Shown here piece by piece: positions 44,573 through 58,059 of a DNA stretch of 64,000 nucleotides. Where the stretch lies: assembly GCA_941918925.1 (NCBI GenBank), contig OW799234.1, positions 46,654,412 to 46,718,411 of the forward strand. The letters run 5' to 3'. This stretch comes from Phyto melanocephala (Eukaryota; Arthropoda; Insecta; Diptera; Rhinophoridae). The translations under genes were made by a program, and so were the position numbers. Every line of letters starts with the position of its first letter. The stretch's first letter is position 1. Below the pieces are notes generated by a model. It had not been told where the DNA came from, ran no database searches, and saw only the letters and a program-made list of their open reading frames with translations.

Positions 44573-47500
44573 AGGTGTGGTTTACAAGTAATTGTTTGGT
44601 AAAATTTGCACCAATGCAGAGTTGTGAACTTTAGAACTAAAAAAAAACATTCAAACGAAGAAAAAAAGCTCGTAATTAAAAAAAAAACACTGAGCTTAAA
44701 ATTGATTACCTTTAATTCTATTTATTTCATAAAATTATAAATTTCCATATAAAAATATAATAAGTTCTCATCGCTCCTGTTGGGAGAATAAGAAAAAGAT
44801 AAATATACAAATTATTTTATTTTAGGTAAAACATTTTTGAACAGTGTGGCTACTTTAGCTTCACAGTTGCCAATAAAATTTACAGCTTTTACAGAAAAAT
44901 TTACAGCTTTTAGACGCCAGTTACCCTTTGGAATACCTTATCTTATAAATGGAAAGTCTTTATATTAATTCGTTATATATGGTAGATTAGCCTATCAGAT
45001 TCTTCCAAATTATTGGTGGCAATATATCAGAGTTGTTAACGACATAAAGTTACTTGTATTTGTAATTACCATTTACGTATTAAAATTAAATTTAATTAGA
45101 AATTTCGTGATATCTGTTTTATTTATTAATTGATCGACTGAAGCAATAAAACTGATTTTCATAGCAAGCAAATAAACCATATTGATTACAAACATATTAC
45201 GTAAGAATAATAATGAAAGAGGAAGACAGGGAGGGAGAAATACACAACAACTAAATATCAATAGTAAAAACTTTTTAATTTAAAACAATTTATGATCATT
45301 TAACAAGTTCCGTCATGATTAGCCTCAAATTTATAAAAAATTTAACTTTAACTACCATAATATCGTTAAAAAAAGGCAGACAACAAATGACTGACTCTGT
45401 TAGTTATTTAGATTTGGTGTTAGTCAGCCCAACCAGTCACTCAGTCAGTCAGTCAGTTCGTCTATTAGCCAGATAGCTAACCATAGTAATCTATTGCCAA
45501 CTAATGTTACCAACAGTTAACAACATAAACACTTTGAACACTTAACTAGTGTCTGAGATCTCTCTTTTTTTATTTATTTGTTATGTTTTTTGTAGTTGTT
45601 GTTTGGATTTAATGATTGAAAAAATGTGATCATGTAAACAATTCTTTGTATGAGCCAAAAAAAAGCAGCATCGAAATATAAAACAAAGGCGCAAAGGAGA
45701 AAATTACAGCCTGATGGATAAACGTTCAAATAGTTAAAAAAAAAAACAAAAATACACATTAAAAAAAGTTTTAAATATCTCTACGAATATGATCGAGGAA
45801 AGACGAAACATTTCATACATTGTGGCTTATTACCACAGGTTAAAACATGTGACTTTTAAAAGAGTTGCGTTTTTGTTTTTCTTTCAACATTTTCCACAAA
45901 CTCGTCTACGTGTTCTAAAAATATTTAATGATTTTTTTTTGAGGCGACCTCAGTGTTGGTGGTTTCAATATTTCTTTTGTACTCATACTTTGTGCCAACA
46001 ACAACGAAAAATATGTATTTTTTTTAATTTGGTTATATTTCATCAAATATTTATGAGCTGAGCTAGGCTAAACTGTGTTGTGTGTGTGTGTTGTTTGTTA
46101 GTTCATAACGATTCTATAATCTATCATTGCTATTGGCCATTTAATGGGTGTTTGAAAACAAGTAAAAACAAAAAACCCTTTCTTGCCACCATCAACATTG
46201 CACTAACTGACTGACTTGCTTTGAAGCACAAGTAAATATTTTTTTTTTAATAAAAGATAAGATTTCGTGACGAATGTGGGAATTTACAAAATGACGCCAG
46301 TTTGGGTAACCAGGTATGATACAAGTGAGTTACTTGCTTTGCGATGCTTTACAGTCATACTTTGATGATGATAACAATCAACATCATCATCTGTGTATAT
46401 CATCCATCTACGGCTTATTGAGTATCGGCAGCTAATCAAGCATCTAAAACCACAATATAACAACTGAGAAAAAGAAATCCATAGCTTGAAGTTAAATCTC
46501 GCTTAAACACAAAAAACATGACTAGAAAGCAATAAAACGTGTTGGGGGATTTAAATAATCACCTTTACACAAATAGACTTTAAATGTAATTAATTCACAA
46601 CCTTTGATAATATAATGGGGAAACTAAGAAAACATTTTTTAAATATTTATAGCTGATTTGTTTTTAAAGGACCAAGAACAACACAATTTAAGCTCAAATC
46701 AGGATTTCCCCTATTCGCCTATTCAGTAGTGTGCCACTCTGCCAGTCTAGAGGATTGTAATTGTATATATGTCTGGGGAACTATAAAAGAAAGAAACTTC
46801 AGACTTTGTTTAAAGCATTTCTTATGAGTGTGTATAGCTTAGCAAAAAAAGAAAAAAAAAGAAATATAAACAAATTTCGGGCGAGGCGTTTATGTTAATT
46901 TCGAAATTTTTAATTTAAATTAAACAAATTTATAAAAAGCTTTTAATTGATCTACTCTCTCATATCAAATTAAAAACTGGACAGATATCAACTATTATGC
47001 TAAGAACACAACTGGGACGAACAACGAAATTTGCTCATCATGACGATTTATAACAGCTAAAAATAACAACTCTTAAGCTGAAGTTGTTAAAAAAAAATAA
47101 TTAAAACTCATTAAAATTATAAATATTATTTATATTAATGTAAAAGGTTTTACGTCAAGTTTTTCTAAGAAAGAGATTAGCACGTCCACTAAAAATAATT
47201 ATAATTTGGTTCTTGTATAAAAACTTATAGTGTGACCATATTAAAAAATTAACAATATCACATCTAGAATTTTGATTTTTGTTTTTGAAAGTATTTTGTA
47301 TATATATGTTAAATGCTAAAAAATACAATCCCTACCAAAGTAGATGAAAATAATTGTCTACAAAAGCTATTATCACTTATTGTCACAGATATTCTTCAAA
47401 AAATTAGTTTTTCTTTACTTCTACATACAGACGACAACTGTAACGATAAAGCAAATAAATTTTCAGATTTAATTAACTGACATCGGTAATCTCAATTCAC

Positions 47501-47764
47501 GTCAAACTAGCATCAGGTCATCCATCCAGGTATAAAAGAAATCAATTAGCTGATGAATGAGAGAAAACACTTCACCATATTAGCATTATCTTGCTAAAAC
47601 TTTTCAAGTAAAAAGACTTTTTTTGAAGAACGAAAATATTACTTCTAGTAGAAGGACTCATGTATGATCCAGTAAAATATGTTTTGTATTTTTGTTTTCT
47701 CTACTCCATTTATTCGCTTGTTTATGTTTTGTTCAAAAAACTACAAATTTAACGCAATAGAAAA
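44573..47764. other. No gene seen; CAGT microsatellite
   Basis: AT-rich. TTTACAGCTTTT is repeated near 44878-44912, and a (CAGT)n-like run lies at 45434-45457. Open frames at 45574-45759 (minus) and 45789-46061 (plus) are low-complexity without recognised domains. Confidence 0.45.
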
Positions 47765-47920
47765 CAAGTAAAAGTGCTATATTCGGCCGTGCCCTTCATA
47801 ACGTGTAGTCATGCAATAACAATTGTTTGTATCACCTTTCGTCTCATATGAAATACGTAAATACATATACAAAACAACCCATTGCAGAATTATAAATTGA
47901 GTTTACATATGTATGTTTCC

Positions 47921-47956
<36 letters not shown>

Positions 47957-48397
47957 AAGATTAAAAAAAAAAAATTATTAAAAATATAAATAATATATGA
48001 AATAAAAAAATTTTTTTTTGGCTTAGCTGGGATTCGATGCCACGTTTACTCTAACCAGTATATATGTATGTTGTTGTTGTAATTGTGAAAAAAACGAGGT
48101 GGTCGTGATTTTTTGCTCATATCTCAGAATGTTATGGGGCGATTGTGCTGAATTTCAATAGCGACTCATTCCCGGATATTTCCAAGAGATTAATACCATA
48201 TACAGATCTAAGGAACATTTGGTTGATTCTAAAAGTTGATTTTAACCAAAACACAGACAGACGGGCAGACGGACAGACGGTCAGGGCTTAGCTTTCAGAA
48301 AATATATACTTTATGGGGTCGGAAAGAAAATTGTAGAAATTACAAACGGAATGACAAAGCTATATATACCCATGCGAACCACAGGTGAAGGGTATAA
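47765..48397 (-). repeat. Family B element, copy B4 (near complete)
   Basis: The head at 48397 reads, on the minus strand, TTATACCCTTCACC, TGTGG and GGGTATATATAGC. The 3' end at 47765 retains the hairpin half GGCACGGCC and the tail ATAGCACTTTTACTTG, with about 11 nt deleted before the hairpin. The body includes a T-arm-like GTGGCATCGAATCCCAGCTA (near 48050-48020) and a 29-nt A run on the plus strand (47921-47949). Comparison with B5 confirms the tail TGCATGACTACACGTT. Confidence 0.75.
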
Positions 48398-48579
48398 TTA
48401 CATAGAAAGTGAAAGTGGGAAACTTTGAAAGGGAAAGCAAAACTTAAAAACATTAGAAGGAATTATAAGGAATATAAACAGTATATAAGTAGTATATTAT
48501 AAGTAGTATAAACAGGAATTCTGAAATATTTAAATAAGAAACAAAAATATTGTAAGAAAATCACAAACATTTTGTTTGT

Positions 48580-49090
48580 TGTTATTTATTTATTTGAGTC
48601 AATGGATTCTAGATCCTTACAGACTATAAAGTAGTACAAACAATTTATTTAATATTAGTTATTCATAAACAAAATTATTTTACATTTCACAATATTAACA
48701 TATAATGAAAAATCTATATGTCGATCGAAGTTGGCATAATTCGCTCTGAAAACTTTGACTGATAGCGGACAAAAGTGGCGTGTAAAACGAGATGGTACAT
48801 TAAAAAAGTTATTCGCCAATAGAAGATCGGAGCATATACATTCATCCTTTTATTAAATTTAAAAAACAAACGATACATTTAGCATTGTTCTTCGACTTTT
48901 TAAAGTTGACAGCTTCATAAGTGCAAATCTACTAGCATAATACGGCAGGTTTAACGAATTCCACTGTAAGTTATAAAACGTGTTATTTAAGCTGACTCTG
49001 TGTGTTATAGGGGATTTCTTTATTAAAACTGAATCGAATTTTTTACTTACTTTTACTTTAACTGATTGATAATTTGTCAATTTTATAGAG
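48580..49090 (-). pseudogene. 5'-truncated LINE fragment (reverse-transcriptase C-terminal region)
   Basis: An open frame from 49080 to 48859 reads LPYYASRFALMKLSTLKSRR, then TMLNVSFVFNLIKG. It matches the LP-YESR--LL-L-SL--RR---A--FV--LL-G signature in the C-terminal region of jockey/R1-like ORF2. Further remnants (RANYANFDRHI) continue to about 48715. On the minus strand the element ends in CAAATAAATAAATAACAAC near 48580, a simple-repeat tail as in the large LINE. It is a different lineage from 22898-25705, whose equivalent segment is ITPYESKLYGVRFCDLLKIR. Confidence 0.65.
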
Positions 49091-49234
49091 TAGCAATGTC
49101 ATAATTTTCAAAAGCATATCTTATACATACATTGTATAACATAGGAGGGCATGTGTCGTTGTCAGATAAGTGGTTCAATTAACACTCAGAAAAACATAGT
49201 CACAAAGCCTAATTGAATCCTTGTTCTAAGAGAA

Positions 49235-49340
49235 TTCAGTATATATGTATGTTTATGCTTTATGGGGTCGCAAATAAATATTGTGAAAATTACAAACGGA
49301 ATAACAAACTTACCATCAACACTCACTGTGAAGGGTGAAA
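49235..49340 (-). repeat. Family B head fragment
   Basis: On the minus strand from 49340: CACCCTTCACAGTGAG, TTTGTTATTCCGTTTGTAA, GACCCCATAAAGCATAAAC. Only about 100 bp of the family B/C head is left. Confidence 0.55.
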
Positions 49341-49344
49341 ATAT

Positions 49345-51705
49345 TAAGTTGGAAAATTCATAAAATGCGTTTAAATTATAAACATGAAAATACCTGCAAC
49401 ATGGGCGCCTTAAACTGTCTGCAACAGTAATAAATAGTTCTTTCGTTTTCTGTGGTTTGCGGTTTAACCAACAGAATCATTTATGTATTTATGTTTATAT
49501 GTATGCATGTAGCAGTACTAACGGAGTATATATGTCGAATAAACTAACGATGATAATGATGAGTAGATGAATAAGCTAGACTATGACGTTGATGACGGTG
49601 ATTCTAATATGGTTAGGATTAATGAATATCATAAATTGTTTAAATGTCTGTCTATTTTGATACCTTCTTAAATACTGGGCGTTTTACTATCATTTGTATA
49701 AAGCTTTAAGGTACTTGTTTTATGTTGAACTATTGATTTAAATTGTGGTATCGTTTGTAGTGGCTGTTGATTCTGGTTGTTAATTGAATTGAACATTTGT
49801 ATGCAAGTGTTGTGCTATTACCAGCTCTATGTTTAACTTTAATTACAGATTTTTTTGTTTCACTTTTATGTTCATTTAGAGGAGTAGAATTAAAAGTGTA
49901 ATGATTTAGTTTTAATAATCTTAAATCTTAGAAAAATCAACACAATCTTTTCTACTATTTTATTTAAGTTTTACACTTATGCCTGATACAAGCCTTATAG
50001 GTACACAGATAACAATCTACAGTTTGTTTTTAGTGTGTGTCACTATTAAAAATAGTAGTAGATTTAAATTAAATCTAATCTTTATTTGTATACACATTCA
50101 TCACAATGCAATTACTGCGGTTATAAAAACAAAACAAAAGAAAAAATAAATATATTGCATGTTTGTTTATTTATTTAATTTTTTTTAGTTACAAACATGT
50201 CATTTTAAAATTATTGATAAAAATTTGTTGTGTCCCTCTGTAATATTGTTACAAAAACATACACAAATTATATGACGTTTAACATGAAAATATATTTGTT
50301 TTAACAAAGTATTTTAAATGTTTAAATTAGTTTGTTGTTAGAAAAAAGTTTTAACATTTAAATGCTAATTATTATTTTGTTTAAATACAACGCATGCATG
50401 TTTTTACTTAGAGTGATCTGTAATTGTTGGATAAGCGCAAGATCAAAAGATTTTAAAGTGAAATTTAGCTTTTCATATTGACATTATTTGATTTACTGAC
50501 AGTAAGTATTACACTTGAAGATTTTTGCAGATCACAATAATTAAAAAAAAATGATTCTAATTTACTATTATACTAATTATATTTAAAATATTAATACAGT
50601 TTTCTTGTAAACTGAATTTTCACAATAACTTTCACAATGTGGTTCAATTATTTTCATCCAAAGTTTATTAATTTAAATATTTACTTTTTTCAACCTGTTT
50701 TAAAATATGATATTAATCCAATGGTCCCCATATTTCGGCTTTTTGTGCAATACATCATTTGCACATCAAATTGTGGATTGTATAATATTTCCCATTTTAC
50801 ATTACTAAAGAACAAAATTTGGCCCTATAAGCAGAACTAGAGTCAACTTATTCTCTCAATCTCAAAACCGGGAATCTTGCCGACCACTGCCGATTGCTGA
50901 AGTGTCTATTGTTGGAAAAACTGACTTGTTGTCGTTATTAATTTGCGGCAATTTAAACCTATTGATCATTGTGCTGTATCACTCCCACAGTAATATTGTT
51001 ACCCATTAAGCAAAATGCTATGGCACTTTGGGCATAATAAATATACACACTTTAAATGAATTAAAATGCATAACTAAGGATCAATGAATTATTATCGAAA
51101 GATAAAATTGTATATCATGCGTCCGAGAGATTTCGTAGCTTTGTTAATAGCGTTATTTTATATGGACTTTGAGTCGATGTTATGGATCTTTGTGAACTAA
51201 ATGTAGACTTTAAGTGCTTAGTAAGTAGCACAAATTTTTTTGGTTTCCGCTCAAATAAAAATGATGTCGTCATTCATGATAAATTTGGCTGAAGAATAAT
51301 TCCGCCAAAATAGTCAGTCATGAATATTCCACCTTCTTGAAAACTACAGCATACCCTGGCTTATTGGCGTGTATTCTGCAAATATTTTATATATAATATT
51401 ATAGCATCTATAGATACGGTAAAATACTTAACATTCAATAGGTATAAGAAATTTATACTTTAAAGTGAGACGGAAAAACGAGGTTATGTTTCATGCAATA
51501 ATTGAATAATAACGGAAAACCACATGTCATTCATATTAATATTATTCAATTTAACTCGATATATTTAGAACCAGTCGCGCCCATTATCAACTTGTCCAAC
51601 CTTCTTTTTGAAGAATTATTAGGCCTACAAGCAGTTACACGGTGCGGATGTATTTGTTTTATGAGCCCTTAATGGACAATTTTTATGATTAAAAAAACAG
51701 GTTAA
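49345..51705. other. No gene seen
   Basis: AT-rich with no repeat ends or coding similarity. The 67-residue open frame at 50637-50840 has no domain that I recognise. Confidence 0.45.
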
Positions 51706-51729
51706 TGAAGTAAGCCTTAGCTTACTTCA
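51706..51729. repeat. Perfect 10-bp inverted repeat
   Basis: TGAAGTAAGC (51706-51715), a 4-nt loop, and GCTTACTTCA (51720-51729). A related GTCAGCTTACTTG lies near 51815. It may be a relic MITE; no other function can be argued. Confidence 0.6.
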
Positions 51730-51929
51730 CAAATGTTTCTCGATTTTCCTTTGCAAAAAAAATGCATCTTTTATCGCAAAGCTAGGAGCGAATTTTTGAT
51801 TACAGCGAAGGAAGTAGTCAGCTTACTTGTAATATCGAGCTGCGTTAATCGGAATAACTACTGGGTATACGAGTATATGTAACTTTAACCCGTATGATCA
51901 GGCATCACTTCTGCTTATTGCATGAGTAG

Positions 51930-52120
51930 CAAGGCGAATTCAATAAGGTGAACTCGTCGCTAAAACAACTACAAAGTGAAAAAATACAAACGTGTATTTT
52001 GTTAGTGTAAAACAGAACGATATGTCACAAATACACAAAAATTTGACAAGTGGTCCCTAGAAGTAGTCAACAGCTGATGATCAGCTGATCTAATAAGTTC
52101 ACCTTATTAAATTCGCCTTG
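51930..52120. mobile_element. hAT-like MITE
   Basis: The 25-bp inverted termini (CAAGGCGAATTCAATAAGGT at the left, ACCTTATTAAATTCGCCTTG at the right, one mismatch) enclose 191 bp. An exact 8-bp direct repeat ATGAGTAG lies on both sides (51922-51929 and 52121-52128). The interior contains the palindromic CAGCTGATGATCAGCTG. There is no coding capacity. Confidence 0.88.
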
Positions 52121-52128
52121 ATGAGTAG

Positions 52129-53956
52129 TGTACATCTCTGCAGTAAATTGTATGAATATTTGAATTAAAAAAAATATTTGAAAATTAAAACGGATTTTAA
52201 ATAAATTTTTTTTATATATTTTTTTTTGTTTAATAACAACCAGTGTTACCAGGAATAGGTAAAATAAGTGAAAAAAAAGAATAAATTTAAATGCTAAAGG
52301 TAATAATAGAGATGCACAAGCATTATTGCTTAATTAGAGTGTAAAAACAATTATTTAACCTTTTTTCTTTAATGTCCTCCTAATTGATCAATATTACTAT
52401 AAATCTTTATTGATTATAGAAATTTACTTAAATAAATATTCTAATTAAGCTGTCATAAAACTGTGGTGTATACTAACATATTAATAACACTTAAATAATT
52501 CCAATAGACACTATAATAATTCGTTATTTATTACTAATTTACAACAAATACTTTTAATTATGTACTTTTATTAAATTTAAATTAAAATACATTTACATTC
52601 AAAGTCATGGAAAATCATATGATAAGTAGACATTTATTAAAAAGTCTCTGAAAAACCTTGCAACCAAATCTGTTTTATAGTGCGTTTACACTACAGCCAA
52701 AGCAAGTTGTTTTAAAGAAAACTTTGCAAAACATTTCCACTATGTAGTATGTGTTCCAACTAGGAATACGATTGACACTACACCTGTAAAAAGAAATGCA
52801 AATTAAAGTTAGCCGGGCAGCTGTTGCAGCCTTTACCCTGGGAATGTAAATTTTTCGAATTGGTCAATCAATCACTGTGTAAATAGATAACCCAGAGTTA
52901 AATTTCTTATTACAGACACCAACTCCATGTGAAACTTTTATGGAAAAAAGTACTAAGCAAAGCACGTTAGTTAAAAAGCACTATTAGAAATTCAAAGTTT
53001 TGCAATTTCAATTAATCAATTATTATATCAAGTTGTTACGTGAAAAACAAATTAAAGTTTATTAACATTTTTTAAACAAATTTGTTTTAGCTTATGAACT
53101 AAACACATTAACGATAATAGGCTACCGATCTCAATCTTTTAAAATTCAAATACAATTACAAATGTCCTCCAAAAATTAGAAGTAGTGCAAAGTGAATAAC
53201 ATTTTCAAGACTTCTAAATCAATGTTGTAAAAGCATTTATATTTTATGATAATGGATGCAACTTTATATGAAATATCTTAAACTATAATTCATATAAACA
53301 AACAAAGTCAACTGATGAAACATCTGTTGCATTTCACCAAATATTAATGAGTGCAGTTCATTAATACATTTACGTATGTAAACACATGATCTCTGATGAC
53401 AGGCTACACAAAAAAAAAATATTATTCAAAATGGTTCAGTCAAATGTATAATTAATTTATTAAAAAGTTTATTTATTAGTTTTGAATTTTATTGAAAAAC
53501 AAATCAAAGTGTGTCAATTTTAGAAAAAATATGAGTGAAAGTGTCAAGAAAATATCAATAAAATACTTTTTAAGAAAATCTTTTGAGAATGAAAAATCTG
53601 ATTTAAACTGGATGAAATAAAGGAAAAAAATATACATCTAATCTGTGGGAGAATGCCTTCATGTAATTTTAAATATATAAATAAGCAACACCATTTGTTT
53701 GACGAAGCCCACTTTTTATTAAATAAAATTTTGGATGAAGTTGGACATAAATAAAATGTGGTTTCTGGAGAGGCTAAATAGAATAGCTTGCATAAATCAT
53801 TGGAAGGTTGGTCAACAAAACCGTGTGTAATAACATTTTATAAAATTTTTCTGTAAAGTTTTCCCATGTCGCAACTCTATTCTAATAAAATGCAGTGACC
53901 AAATGTATCCCAAACCTGTTGTTATATTTGCTATTGGCACCAATTCATAGTGATAA
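52129..53956. other. No gene seen
   Basis: AT-rich. CAGTGTTACCAGG at 52244 resembles a hAT end, but no partner was found. Confidence 0.45.
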
Positions 53957-54860
53957 TTACACTGCTTTACAAATTTTTAATTTGGAAAAATACCAAGAAC
54001 GCCACATGCCTAGATAAGTTAATTGGGACCTCCTGAACACGAAAAACGCTGTAATTTTTTTTTCTAAGTACCGTTTTTTAGATAACGGTACTTTTGTGTT
54101 TTTTGGTGTATGGTCCCACTCAAACCCTTGTGGAGCCCAACCAAAAAGTCTGATCGAGATAAATGGCGTATCGTTGGAAAGGTAATTGAATGCATTTTCC
54201 GTCAATATGCTGCAAATTTCTATCTGATAAGAAATGGCTGAGTTATGGCACCTTAAAGTTCAAAATTTGCCTATTTTTTACGTTTTTTTCAAAATTTTTC
54301 ATTTTGCAATTATTGCAAATATGCACTAATAGTTTGCTACCAAGCGTGAGTGCATTTTTCATGTGTGTTGCAAACTTATGGCAAGGAGCTGATTTTTTAG
54401 GTATTTAAGAAACAACAAATCTTTTTTTAAATTAATAAGTAAGATTCTGTGTTTTAATATTTTCCGAAAAGAAAATTAATTAATTTTAAATAAATAACAA
54501 TGCCTAAATCAACGGAAAAATATAATATCACAATTTTTTTGGTAAAAAATGCAATGTATGAAATTGAATTTGTGGAGTTTTGAAATCCTGAGAGTAAAAA
54601 ATTTGTGTATCTGTTGTGCAAATTTGTGTGACATTACTTTGCACTGATTGTTAGTTGTGCATATTTGCTCAAGTGATGCAAATTGCAATTTAATAGAATT
54701 TGTTTTTGTAGTCGTGCACAAGTTAAGTTGTTTCCTAGACTTGCACGGTCTGCACGACTTGCAAGGGTAGTTTGCATCAAAGAGTGAGTGAGTGAGTGAG
54801 AAATATATATCGGTTGAGAAAATTTGGTTTTTGAAAAAATCTGAAACCAAATAACCTATC
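53957..54860. other. Unclassified segment with a hairpin and a GTGA microsatellite
   Basis: It has more balanced composition than its surroundings. A perfect 10-bp hairpin AAGTACCGTT/AACGGTACTT lies at 54066-54075 and 54084-54093. A (GTGA)n run is at 54782-54801, and repeated TTGTGCAAATTTG and GCACGACTTGCA words lie at 54600-54770. Two minus-strand open frames (82 and 113 residues) show no domain. It is probably an unrecognised repeat. Confidence 0.35.
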
Positions 54861-56626
54861 AGCAGTACTAATTACTATGAATTAATAACAATTTCTTTAT
54901 ACATATAAATATTAATTAGGTACATTAAATTATAACAGTTATAGTTTATTTTCCTGGTTTAAGCAAAAAAAAGTACTTAAAGTTTGTTTAAATTACACTA
55001 TGAAGCAAAATCAAACTTTTATCTTGGTTGCTGATGATATATTTTTCTCTTTTTTAGTGCGTAACGGTCCTCTAGGTACCTACTTGGTAATAACTTGGTC
55101 ATTTGTAATACTAGATGTTTAGCATTTTGTACACATGTACGTTATGATATAGGGAATAATAATCCAAAAAAAAAAAAATCAATTTTGAAATTTTCGCAGA
55201 TACTAGGTAATTAAAATGACGATACATATGTACTTAAGTAATATTTTTATTTTTTATAGTTTCTTTACTGCCCATCACAAAAGAGACATGCAAAAGAAAT
55301 AGTGAATGCATGAGTTCAACCCATGATTAAGTGGTTCAATTTTGATGAAACATGCATGATTTTTACATTAACGTGTCATTGGAGAGCATGTGTTTATATG
55401 AATATATTAATAAAATTCACTATATTTAAATCAGTGCATAGAACGCATGCATAATAGATGAACGGAAACCCATTTTTCATGAGTTAATAATGTATGTTTG
55501 CATGAATTGTTTAAGATTTTTTCCATGCATTTGCTAGTATTCTGTATTTGGAGAAGGAATTCTTTATGCCTCCTTTTTTGCTGTGTTCTAATTTGCTAAT
55601 TACAAAATGTAGTAAAACAATATATGTAAAGATAAGTAAATATACATATGTATGTCTTAATTTAAAAAATAAAAAAAATAAAATTTATATATCTTTCTTC
55701 TTTTATTTGGAGAAGTTTTTTTATTTAAATTAATACAAAAATTGATTGGATTAATTAAAATCGTATTTAAAAAATTACAGAATTTTTAATTAATGTGTTA
55801 ATTCGTTGTTAATTGATATTTTTCCTAATTTTTCTTCAATTAAAACTATGAATTTTCATTTAATTAATAAAATCATTTCGATGGTGGGAGCAAAGTCAAA
55901 TAAAAATTTAGTTTTTAACATTAATTTGGCAATTTAAATTCATATTTTTTTTTTTCTGTGGAATGTTAAAATCATTAGTGTTTTCAACTAAATAAAATCA
56001 TTTCGTCACCAGTTGAACCCCTACAAAATCACTTCTTTGTCATAGATTTTTGCTGAGTTTATATGGAGGCGATTGTTTTCATGTTATAATAAAAACACGG
56101 CTTGGTATCACTGTGGTCACACCACTACGATTATAGCCTGTAGTGCCATGCTGTTATCCTATCCACAACTTTAAATGTGTTCTAATGTGTTCAACTTAGT
56201 GTTACGCGTAAATATCATTCTCGATCTTAAGATTTAAAATAACAAACCTCTAGTGAGAGCAATGTAAAATAATCAATAAATTATAGTATCAAGAACTATA
56301 CATAAATAAGTCAAATCGTGTATAAGCATGTGTAAAAACATAAATAATTTAAATAAAACTACACAACATGCAAAGTCATTTTTTATTGTTTTTATTTCTC
56401 TATGGAAAACAATCATAATTAAATTGTTTGGCGTAGAAAGGTAAAGTAAATTGCAGCTAAACTTTAAATTAATAGCCAAGTAATTAAAACAAATACTGCC
56501 GGTTTACTACAATGTTTCGATATTGACTGGCAAAATAGACAGACAGGTTTATGGTAGCAGTGTTACAACTCATAGTAAAAAATAAGTTGGAAAACATAAA
56601 GAAAAAAGAAAGTTGAAAACATTCAG
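54861..56626. other. No gene seen; ATGCATG-rich patch
   Basis: AT-rich. Between about 55290 and 55530, ATGCATG/CATGCAT-like words occur many times. No coding signal. Confidence 0.4.
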
Positions 56627-56657
56627 CAAACAAACAAACAAACAAACAAACAAACAA
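56627..56657. repeat. (AAAC)n microsatellite
   Basis: About seven AAAC units; both strands give spurious open frames. Confidence 0.85.
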
Positions 56658-56700
56658 CAATTCAAACAATTAAACTTGTACTTACCCAGCAAAAAGTACT

Positions 56701-56770
56701 GCTTCCGCCCGAGCAGGTTTGTAAGGGAGAGTTTATTAGACTCTCCCTTCCCAACCTGCCTACGGAAGGC
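56701..56770. repeat. 70-nt two-part hairpin
   Basis: GCAGGTTTGTAAGGGAGAGT (56713 on) pairs with ACTCTCCCTTCCCAACCTGC (to 56759) around the loop TTATTAG. Outside it, CTTCCG pairs with CGGAAG. It is much more GC-rich than its surroundings and lies just inside the CCCAGCA terminus. Confidence 0.75.
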
Positions 56771-57929
56771 ATGTTTTTTGTTCGCGATGTCCCACTTGGC
56801 AGCTCTCTTTTGGACTCTTTTTTAAAGACATCAAGTAGGCGCACAAATCATGTATTTTTTACGACCTTTTTTCAAAGCACCAACGACGCTTACAATTCAT
56901 ACCTTTAAAATGCGCTGAATTCATGTCTCTTTTAAGCGCTTTATTCATTGAAATAATACCAACAAAAGAGCGCTGTAAGATATATTATAATTATTAAATA
57001 AAAATTTATTAATTTTTAATATTTTTAATTGGATATTTGTTTAAATTTTTATTTAAAAATAATAATATTAAATAATTAATTCAAAAGCACAAATCTTTTA
57101 GTTTAAAAAAGTAAATAAAAAACTATCATAAATTTACGAGTAATTATAAGATCAATCCAATAATAAAAAAATCTCAAATTAATTAGTATTAAATATTAAA
57201 ATAAATTAAAAAAATAAACTTATTGTACCGAAAAGGTATTATATTCAGATTGAACAATCAATTCAAAAAACAATGTAAAAAATTATGGGATCAATTCTAT
57301 ATTAAAAAATTGATTTTGTTCATTTTATAAAATAAGTATTAGGTTAACATTTTTCAAATAAAATATTGAATGCTTTATTCACTCGTAAACGAGTTGTATT
57401 TTTTCTGATTTTTGTTCTTAGATTTATTTTTATAATATCTCTTTTTTTGGCGCATCTAATAGATTTGCGTAATTGATCGAAGAAAATAGTTTTTTCATAG
57501 TTATCTTTGCCAGTCGATCCTGTTAAAATTAAATTTAAATTAATTTTTTTTTATGAAACCAAGAAAAAAATCTCTTACTATAAATAACGTTTAGCAGTTT
57601 TGGATAAACTAATAGTCTTTACATCTGCTGTCTTCCATCGAAATTGTACTCCAAGAGAAAGGATATATCAAATAGATTTAATATATTTGTCTTTATTCCT
57701 CCGCAAAATTTTTTACTGCTGAAATCTAAAAATATATTGGCGACTTTTAATAAATTTTTTTCAATTGCTAAATAAAAATAGGACCTGGTCGAAACGGTTC
57801 TTTTAACAACTGAATTTTGTTTACCTATTTAAGTAGTTGGTAACAGTGGAATATAAAAATGTTTAGAATTTAAAATTTTTGATAAAGCAGATGTTCTTGC
57901 TACAGAGGGCCGACACTTCAGAAACCAGT

Positions 57930-58059
57930 GGCCAAATTACGGCATAGGTCGACGATCGAAATTTTACTTGAATGATCGAGTTAGCTGTGCTTTATGTATA
58001 GAAATTCTAGTAAGAATTTTCAAATTTCGATCACGTTCGAATGCCGTAATTTTCCCCCC
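57930..58059 (-). mobile_element. MITE of a two-copy family, copy 2
   Basis: GGCCAAATTACGGCAT at the left and CGAATGCCGTAATTTTCCCC at the right. Its reverse complement aligns end to end with 44446-44572. It is nested in the CCCAGCA candidate. Confidence 0.75.

Noticed and set aside
45789..46061. 90-residue open frame as a gene
   Set aside because: It is low-complexity F-rich translation of T-tracts, without homology or supporting context.
52244..52256. CAGTGTTACCAGG as a hAT terminus
   Set aside because: No inverted partner or 8-bp duplication was found nearby.
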